From Liolophura sinensis (lineage: Eukaryota > Mollusca > Polyplacophora > Chitonida > Chitonidae), in assembly GCF_032854445.1 (NCBI RefSeq), contig NC_088295.1:50705385-50769384 (forward strand): a stretch of 64,000 bases of DNA, written 5' to 3'. The position numbers and the translations under genes are program-made. Positions 56,760 to 64,000 of the stretch are shown piece by piece (the stretch's first letter is position 1; each line of letters begins with the position of its first letter). The notes under the pieces are model-generated. The model saw only the letters and a program-made list of their open reading frames with translations. It was not told the DNA's origin and ran no database searches.

Positions 56760-57353
56760 GGGGGAAAAAAAACAAACAAAAGTCAGGGGTGCGAGGGGTA
56801 AGGGTGTGTTCACTATCACCGTCGGGGATGTTGGGGGCGGTAGTAGCAGCAGCAGCAGTCCCTTCCCCCTCCATCTCCATCCCCTGCTCTTGGGTGTCGT
56901 TATCTTCAGCCTCCACCACCATCACCAACAAGGCGTCGATGTCGGGGATGGCCTGTACCTGCTTTTGAACGTGATACCCTCACTCGTCGGGTAGAGGGGA
57001 CCGTTCGGACGGTAGGCTCGCCATTTCTTCACATGAACATACAGGACACCGTCCGAGGTTGTCCGAGTGGAGAGAAAGTAACCGTTGGATAACAGTTCCC
57101 GCGCTGGTAAGCCCACCTCGGGTAGATTAGCAGTCAGGGTCTTGAGCCGAGTCCACCCTCCCCGTCAAGCCTGACACGCTTGGGTGGAGCGTTCGGGTCT
57201 ATGGGTGATTGGCAAATCTCAATCGTCTCGTCTATACACACCCTCGGCAGGTTGTTGCAGCTCGACAATGGTGGGTAGCAGGGCAGGGACAGAAGCAGAG
57301 CGTTTCATCCTGATGGCAGCATGCAGGGGATTAGCAGTCGTAGAGCGTTTCAT
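56760..57353 (-). pseudogene. PC4 (transcriptional coactivator p15)-like protein, frame-broken
   Basis: The minus strand from ATG at 57353 (MKRSTTANPLHAAIR) reads across three frames. Pieces: VELQQPAEGVY; then DETIEICQSPIDPNAPPKRV; then GWTRLKTLTANLPEV and FLSTRTTSDGVLYVHVKKW, PLYPTSEGITFK; then QVQAIPDIDALL and an acidic tail. The pattern of strand, V-H-V-x-x-W, P-T-x-x-G-I-T-F and a following helix with IPDID fits the PC4 single-stranded-DNA-binding domain, which works as a dimer in transcription. Breaks near 57233, 57150 and 56965 look like small indels in short repeats or homopolymers. The family call is from motif spacing only. Confidence 0.4.
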
Positions 57354-57478
57354 CTCGGCAGTCTCTCTTCTCTCGGCAGGCAGTAGGATAGAAGCAGGTA
57401 GGTAAGCAGGCGGGTCAGTAGGCAGCTAAGTCTAAGGATGGCTGTCGTCTTCTCCCGGCTGGGCGCCGTCACTTCCTG

Positions 57479-57486
57479 TGACGTCA
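57479..57486. promoter_or_regulatory. CRE palindrome upstream of the PC4-like ORF
   Basis: TGTGACGTCACA, about 125 bases upstream of the putative ATG at 57353 on the minus strand, in a GC-rich stretch. A CREB/ATF-type site in a promoter-like place. Confidence 0.35.
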
Positions 57487-57541
57487 CACTCCACTCACTC
57501 CCTAATACCGCACCAACTCAACATTTCCTACTACTGGAAAG

Positions 57542-57622
57542 TCTGTAACTTACTTGGCGAAGAACACTGGTTTACTCCAGGACCTCCGGTTTTCATCACC
57601 CATGAGCCCAACCGCCGTTTCA
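57542..57622. repeat. Dispersed repeat fragment, sister copy at 1278
   Basis: CTGTAACTTACTTGGCGAAG to ACCCATGAGCCCAACCGCC; see 1278-1361. Confidence 0.6.
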
Positions 57623-57955
57623 TTAGTAATGAATTATTCAGATTAATGTGGCAATCATGTTAAATAAATCAACCAATAGATAAATACCTAAATATAAATA
57701 CAATGGAATGTATCCTAACATCTCCTGCATTGCACTTCTTATGCGCCTCTATCACAAGATAAACCAGGCAATCAGGTTATTTTAAAGGTGGAGAAAACAT
57801 GAAAATGAAATAAGGTTTAGATGAAAGATTGCCAAAAGTTATTCCTAAATGTGGTCTTCAATATTTTTTCCTCCAGGAGAAAAAGACAGTTGAAAGTAAT
57901 TTTTGTATGGTGGGTATTTCGGACCACCTTTTGGTATTTATAGTCTTTGTTTAAT

Positions 57956-58013
57956 GAGTGAGTGCTTGGGGTTTAACGTCGTGCTCAACAATTTTTCAGT
58001 CATATGACGACGA
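57956..58013 (-). mobile_element. 58-bp truncated type-2 SINE with 14-bp target-site duplication
   Basis: Only the 3' end of the type-2 SINE is present, in reverse (GAGTGAGTGCTTGGGG ... CATATGACGACGA). It is flanked by identical AGTCTTTGTTTAAT at 57942-57955 and 58014-58027. Confidence 0.92.
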
Positions 58014-58027
58014 AGTCTTTGTTTAAT

Positions 58028-58533
58028 AATGTCATAAATGAGGATGAAACACAGATTTAATAAATATTGTTGCACTAGAATTTGTTCTTTACAGTTAACA
58101 CGTGTTAAACCTCAATTTGGATCATATTTATATTTTTAATATGTTCATAAATATTATTATAATTAAGGTTAAATGCATATGTTTCCATATAAACAAATTT
58201 ACATTCAAAAAAATTTATTAGACAAGCATCACATCCTTTTTTACAACATTATCATCCAACAACGATCAATACCAAAAGTTGGTCCCAAATACCACCATAG
58301 AAAAAATTTTCAAATATGCGTTTCTCCCGAAAAAAAAGAAGCCAAAAAATATTAAAGTTCATATTTGCAATTAAGTTTTGACGCCCTTTCATCTGATTTT
58401 GGCATCATTTTTCTCCTTTAACTTTGCTCCTAGGACATTAAGGGCTATAAACTTTTTTATTTTCCTCTTAAAAATCAGTATGACCAGTTTCTTAAGCTGT
58501 TTTTAAAGCCCCTATGCCCCTCACTTCAAATGT
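58028..58533. other. AT-rich intergenic, nothing recognised
   Basis: No repeat family or coding stretch was seen. Confidence 0.5.
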
Positions 58534-58768
58534 GATGGAGCGTCCGCTCCGTGAGCGGTAGATCCAGGGTCAATCCTGGGTAGAGTCACACCTAAGACTT
58601 TAAAAGAAGGAGTTATAACTTCCTCGCTTGGCGTTCAGTATGAAGTTGATAGTGCAACAACTGGTTGACGAGTATCAGTATAATGGTTCGGGCAGGGTGG
58701 CTTACTTGCCTTCGGTTAGTCGTCTCAGTGAAGCAGCACTAGATAAAAGAGCGATGGAAATCCGTTTT
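58534..58768 (+). mobile_element. Type-2 SINE, both ends truncated
   Basis: From GAGCGTCCGCTCCG (middle of the tRNA-like head) to AGCGATGGAAATCCG, then a poly-T run. The A box is missing. Confidence 0.85.
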
Positions 58769-58960
58769 TTTTTTTTTTTTTTTGGTTAGATGGCTTTGCT
58801 GTCCATAATCTTTGAGTTCACTTGATATCTTCCACTCACCATTCTTTTTCTCTGTTGAAGGAGTCCAGCAAAATACAATCCAAGTTTTAATGTTTTGGTA
58901 GCGGCAACTGACGATATGTTATAGGATTAGTATCCAGACTAGACATGGTCTAACTTGGGA

Positions 58961-59110
58961 TTTATTTATTTATTTGCTTGGTGTTTTACGCCGTACTCAA
59001 GAATATTTCACTTGTACGACGGCGGCCAGCATTATGGTGAGAGGGAACCGGGCAGAGCCCGGGGGAAACCCACAACCATCCGCAGGTTGCTGCAAGACCT
59101 TCCCACGTAC
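58961..59110 (-). mobile_element. Type-1 SINE, well preserved 3' part
   Basis: TTTATTTATTTATTTGCTTGG ... GACGGCGGCCAGCATTATGG ... CCGGGGGAAACCCAC ... ACCTTCCCACGTAC. The flanks AACTTGGGA and AACTTGGAA suggest a target-site duplication. Confidence 0.88.
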
Positions 59111-59228
59111 AACTTGGAATTTAGCCTAGCGGTACGACTAGTGAGTAGAGCGTAACTCGTGCCGTAACCGAATCCAGTCTACTCGTACCCAACTCCAGTC
59201 AAGTCGTACCCAACATTTAACTGACCAA

Positions 59229-59345
59229 ATTTATTTATTTATTTGATTTGAGTTTCACGCCGTATTCAAGAATATTTCACTTATACGACAGAGTTCAGCA
59301 CTTTTGTTGGAGGAAACCACAAGCATCCGTAGGTTTCTGACAGAC
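59229..59345 (-). mobile_element. Type-1 SINE at the duplication boundary
   Basis: TTATTTATTTATTTGATTTGA ... AGAATATTTCACTTATACGA ... GCATCCGTAGGTTTCTGACA. The homology to the left duplication copy begins inside it, near GGAAACC. Confidence 0.8.
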
Positions 59346-61572
59346 CTTGACATGTAAGACGGGAAAGTAAGCCATCATGATAACTGACCAAAGTATTAGG
59401 CCTACCCGAGATCATAGACATATGCTATGTATACTTATATACCTCCCAGTTTCTTTCTTCACATTCTAATACTTCCACTTTATACTGTAATATGCGTTTT
59501 TGGAAATAGAAGAAAGCTAGGAAAACTCATAAAGTAAGTCACATAGTGTTACCACTGATACAACTGTTATCAAGGATTAATTAGGCAGACATCATGTGAA
59601 CAAGCATTCGGAGGATCCAGGTCTTAAGTCAGATGGATACTGTTCTTTTTATGAAAGTGTATTTAGTAAAAAATTATATAAAAATATTATGATAAAAATA
59701 AGCAATAATGTGAACGTCTACAACAAAACCAATAAGTTCCGGTGTGTCGTGAAATCAATGCCACGAGAGTAAGTGTGCAGGTGTTTTATTTTCGTATTTT
59801 TCTCAATAAATAGAAGTTTCGAATTTTGATGCATCAGGCCGGTGATTCCGAATCTCCTTTGATTGTTTTAAATCGTCAAAAAACTAATTTTAGGGTTTTG
59901 AAGTACTTAATTTCATTGGCGTGTAAATTGAAAACTATGAGATCTAGAAATGTATAATTTACACCAAATTGTAACCCACGGTATGCACTTTTGGTGGAAT
60001 CTGAACGTATTAAAGCTGCGATTTTTCTCGCTTGATGTGTGCAAATAACATCACCCTTTTTCAGAAAGAATTTAAACTCGTTCGTTTAACCTAGAATTAG
60101 AGGGCAACTAGACAATTACATACCCCTGAACTGCCCAGTTAAATGTCCATGATTTCCCTAAATGGATTGTGTATCTAAATACACCATCATTGCTTAGTTG
60201 CTGAAAGCCTGTTAAAAAAACATGCATGGTCATCTCGCAAACTTCTCGATACTTTAAGGATAAGCTGAAATGCATTCGTTCAGACTGCTTGGAAGTCGTG
60301 AAACTGCTTGCTGTTCTATGACGTAAGCTAAAAAAAAAGGCGCGCTTAATAAGGATGGCGTAAAGGCAAAAGATTAACCCGATGCACTGACGCCCTGGGT
60401 GCTGTATGTACTGGCACCAACTCCATTGTTGAGGGGGTAACATTCCGTTTTAGCAATCTGGGCAATTTTTGAAAAGGTGATAGTCAAAAGTCAGGGAACT
60501 TTTTCGAAGTATGAGAATTCTAAATGTCATCTGTGAGAACTTTTCTCACTTAGAAGCCCATATCAATAACCAGAACACAATGCGTGTAAAATATGTAATA
60601 TTTAATAACACCAATGTGTAAAATCATGCTAAACACATAACTGAGACGGAGACGTCTTCAATTTTCTCCAAACCTTCAACATCGAAACAAAATAGCTGCT
60701 TAAGAAAATTCATATATGAAACCACATAAAACATGTGTGATAAAGGATATTCTTTGAACAACTCCCAATGTGCGGTAATGACCTAAAGCTGTGGAATTCT
60801 AAAAAGCTAAAAGAAAAAAAAAAGAAAATACCAAACAGAGAAATATAAAAAGCTGTTTCTTCGCCAGAAACCTCAGTATTTAAATAAGTGCCAACAGTTT
60901 TGTTGATATATGACATATACCTATGTGCTTTCTGGCTAAACAAATCTCAATGTTTCAGTGAAACATCTGGGAAAGCTACATTTATGAAGCATAAAAAACA
61001 AGGGAATCAGCTACATTAACAACGAACATTAGTAATACACTGTCATAACTTACAAGTACATCTAGGTATAAATCAGCCGCCCTAATCAGCTGTGACTTGT
61101 CACAAAATATCTTGACATGCAGCCAGGCAGGTGTAATCCAGGTATGTTGGTTCGTGTGAAGCCTTAAGTTAGCAGATTTGTCATTGTTATTTGGCTAGGT
61201 GTGATGGTTTCTTCCAGGCTCTGCACAGTTTTTTCCATCCCTACACCTGATCACTTTCATAGTGAAATTTCAAAAAACAAATAAATACATGAAATACATG
61301 TATAGAGCGAAATCATAACAGATAGGGTAAATCATATGTCACCAAAACATTCAATAAAAGATATAATACTTCATTTGAAATACTGAACACCCCATTAAAT
61401 AAGTAAGTACATGTGATATAAATATATGTGCAATAAACACACCTGATCGGTTAAATCTCCAAAACATTAAATATAAGATGGAATCCAATAAAAAGACCAA
61501 AAAAAACTAACAAACAAAAAGAGATCTTGTATACAACTGCAGATCTGTAGGAGATGTGACATGGTGAGTAGT

Positions 61573-61649
61573 GTAGTAATGTTGCACAATGACTCAGGAA
61601 CCTCTCACCAGTGCTGTTGCTCACCCCGAGTTCAAGCCAAGCTCCGGCT
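61573..61649 (+). mobile_element. Type-1 SINE head fragment specific to the right copy
   Basis: AATGACTCAGGAACCTCTCAC ... GAGTTCAAGCCAAGCTCCGG, the tRNA-like part of the family. At this point the left copy reads differently, so this is an insertion or replacement after duplication. Confidence 0.65.
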
Positions 61650-62531
61650 GTATCCAAAACTTGAGCTCAATACATCAAAAGTTTCTTGAGATACATTTAA
61701 CATTTTACCTTATTAATGAATACATTGCAACTTGAATGAATAATTTATACATTTCAAATTATGTAATTAGCATAATAATGATATCCATATATTTCCAACT
61801 CTTAAAGTTAGAAAATGTTATCTCGAAAGTAAGGTAATATCAGTGAATATGTAGTATGTAATATGTAGTAAAAACACCTATCACTTACTTCAAGTTGCCA
61901 CTGTACTGTGTACAGGTGAAGTAAAAAAAAAAAAAACCAAAGTATGAAATGAATTTCAATTTTAAATTTAACCACATATCATGGCATAAAGATATCACAA
62001 TGTTTAATAAACCATTCACTTTGCAGAACACTTTCAAAAAATATAATTACAATGTAATAAAATATCATCTCGCTTTGTCAACAAGACTTGGTCCACATTG
62101 CAATACAATCCAAACACTATATACATGTATTCTACAGTAATATATAAGTAACGCATGAAAATACTTGCAAAAAATATTTTCAAATTTTGGTCCGATCATT
62201 TGCAGTACGTATACATGTAAGTTTATCACATGCGACATAAAATTCATTAATTTATATGTCCATGTATTAAGTTTTCATTCAAGTTTCCTGGGCAGTTGCT
62301 AGGTACATGTACAAATAGCTGTGCATTATTTCTGTGTAACAATTGCTCATGAGCTGTACTGATCCATGTTGGTGACATGACATACTGTACATTTTCTGAT
62401 CTAACCATTTGACGTAACCATGCTTTCAAGTCGTCGGACACTGCATTTTTCTGCATACAGGTAACCTTGGTGGAAATGTGTTCCTTTTTCACTATTTAGT
62501 GAAAATTTGGAGAAACTGCAGATATACACTG

Positions 62532-62656
62532 TTGATCAAATGTTAGCAAAGACTAGGGGTAAGATCAAATGTTAGCAAAGGCTAGGGTTTGATCAAATGT
62601 TAGCAAAGGCTAGGGGTTTGATCAAATGTTAGCAAAGGCTAGGAGTTCGATCAAAT
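62532..62656 (-). repeat. 29-bp tandem repeat at the NLR-3 stop codon
   Basis: Same array as 5336-5460, same unit count. Confidence 0.9.
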
Positions 62657-63195
62657 GACTCAGAGATGCTGTCCCCCAAAGCGCTGTCATGTTGCGCTGA
62701 ATCAAGTCTCTTTCTACGGTTAGCTTCATTAAAGCTAGGCAATTCTACATCTCCATTGTCAATGCTGTGTTCCTCTTCCGTTTGATGCTTACCATCTTCT
62801 GTTACTGACAGCTCTTCATTTTCAACACTGAAACTGCTTTGCTTCTGGAACCGTGCTCGTTTTTGTGGCATACTGGAAGCATCAGCTTCAGTCAGGAGGT
62901 TCCCAAGAGGAGGTTTCTCCTGCTGAGTTGTACTCAATGTTGTTTGGGGCTCCCCCAATGGACCCTCTGTCCTCTCATCAAAACTGACTTGTTTCACCAA
63001 CACACTTCGTCTTGTTACAGACGGAGGTGGAGCCACTTCTACATCCTCAAATCCGCTGTCCTGTTTCTTTGGACGAGTTGCTGTTTTGGAAGGATCTTCT
63101 TCTTCTTCATCAGAACTTACCAGATAGTAATCCTCTGATAGTCTTTCCTGAGGACTTGTTTCATCACCCCAATCCAGTTTACCCTCATGAAAATC
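62629..63195 (-). CDS. NLR-3: last exon of a third NLR (partial gene)
   Basis: 567 nt, the same length and splice acceptor as NLR-1 exon 8. The remaining exons should lie right of the window on the minus strand. Six base differences from NLR-1: five change a residue (V/D, E/K, N/S, P/R, T/A) and one does not. As in NLR-1, the tail is acidic and Ser-rich and ends FDRTPSLC. Confidence 0.85.
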   Translation of the reverse strand, partial: DFHEGKLDWGDETSPQERLSEDYYLVSSDEEEEDPSKTATRPKKQDSGFEDVEVAPPPSVTRRSVLVKQVSFDERTEGPLGEPQTTLSTTQQEKPPLGNLLTEADASSMPQKRARFQKQSSFSVENEELSVTEDGKHQTEEEHSIDNGDVELPSFNEANRRKRLDSAQHDSALGDSISESFDRTPSLC

Positions 63196-63359
63196 CTGCC
63201 AATAAAGTTCAATTCTCCATTAACTGACTATAAAACATAGATAAAGCATTAAACAGGTCACATCATTTATGACAGTCTTCTTAAAAACTGGTACAAGTAC
63301 TGGTGCCAGAACACCAATTAAAATGAGATATAACTGTTATTCCAATAGCTTCCTGTATG

Positions 63360-63504
63360 TAGGAAGGTCTGTCAGCAATCTGCAGATGGTTGTGGGTTTC
63401 CCCCAGGCTCTGCCCGGTTTCCTCTCACTATAATGCTGGCTGTCGTCGGATAAGTGGTATATTCTTGAGTGCAGCGTAAAACACCAATCAAATAAATAAA
63501 TAAA
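63360..63504 (+). mobile_element. Type-1 SINE, right copy of 6161-6306
   Basis: Same insertion with a few changes (CCTGTATGTAGG / CCTGTAAGTGGG). It dates from before the duplication. Confidence 0.88.
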
Positions 63505-64000
63505 TCCAATGACTTCCTCCTTCAAGAAAACATGATCCAAAATAATATTGAAAAGAATCTGGGTAGGAAATCGGTCCCACCACAACAATAATGGACACCA
63601 GAAGAAGCCACAGCCAATTACAGCTGTGATAGGCAGCTGTTGTAAGGGCATTCTTCATCTATGTTTTGCTCCTCATTTTTCTGTTGAATGTCTAGTGCGT
63701 GACTTAAAGATTGAAACAAATATTGAGGAGTGTCTTAGTTTTAGTGATGTATAGCCTACTCCAGTCACACTGAAATATCTTTGTCTTAAACACAGCAGAA
63801 TCCGGAAAATCACTGTACGTACCAGAAATGCAACTTTTGTTAAACACAATCCAATAAATAAATTTAACAAATGAAGATTTCAGCCTTTTAAGTGAGCTAC
63901 AGATCACACATAGAATAACAAGGTAATGATAGATGTTTAAACGTGCTCTCTGGTCATTCGAAAAAGACATAAGTACTGATGAAAACTCGAACCATCAACC

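Larger units (their letters stand above)
59319..64000 (+). repeat. Segmental duplication, right copy (runs off the window)
   Basis: Partner of 1362-6803. It lacks the 790-base segment and has at 61573-61649 a SINE-head fragment where the left copy has unrelated sequence (about 4393-4470). It contains the NLR-3 last exon, the 29-bp repeat and the intronic SINE. Confidence 0.95.

Overview
The window is animal nuclear DNA: AT-rich, with genes split into phase-consistent GT-AG exons, long introns and many tRNA-derived SINEs. Two SINE families occur. One has a TTTATTT-rich 3' tail and a GTTTTACGCCGTACTC-type core; the other ends in CACTCACTCACTC. Together with NB-ARC/TPR receptor genes they suggest a lophotrochozoan, most likely a mollusc such as a bivalve. 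The organism is inference; no marker in the window fixes the species.

Layout. The last exon of a PAN/apple-domain gene lies at 487-752 (+). NLR-1 (5433-16359, -) and NLR-2 (21504-32610, +) are two complete models of STAND immune-receptor-like genes with the order death-fold, NB-ARC, winged helix, TPR and acidic/disordered tail. They are divergent, with about 5.1 kb between start codons. The last exon of a third copy (NLR-3, 62629-63195, -) sits at the right edge. It lies inside a direct segmental duplication, so that about 1362-6803 is repeated at 59319-64000. Between NLR-2 and the right copy lie a decayed non-LTR retrotransposon end (36837-37925) and a 3.2 kb minisatellite of 34-bp units (38170-41410). 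Next comes an A1CF/RBM46/RBM47-like RNA-binding gene (43081-51477, +), bracketed by inverted repeats and carrying several reading-frame breaks. It is followed by a 2-3 kb region with small direct repeats, a 120-codon ORF and a frame-broken PC4-like gene (56760-57353, -).

How the genes fit together. NLR-1 and NLR-2 share exon order, intron phases and NB-ARC motifs, and differ in the N-terminal region, in a charged insertion in the winged-helix region and in the C-terminal tail. NLR-1 has an in-frame TGA at codon 46, inside its death-fold domain; NLR-2 is open throughout. The region therefore reads as a fast-evolving NLR cluster with duplication, SINE insertion and minisatellite growth in its introns. 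The A1CF-like and PC4-like loci have frame breaks, mostly 1-2 base deletions, while the long NLR exons have none. That favours real decay over general base-calling error, but the second is not excluded.
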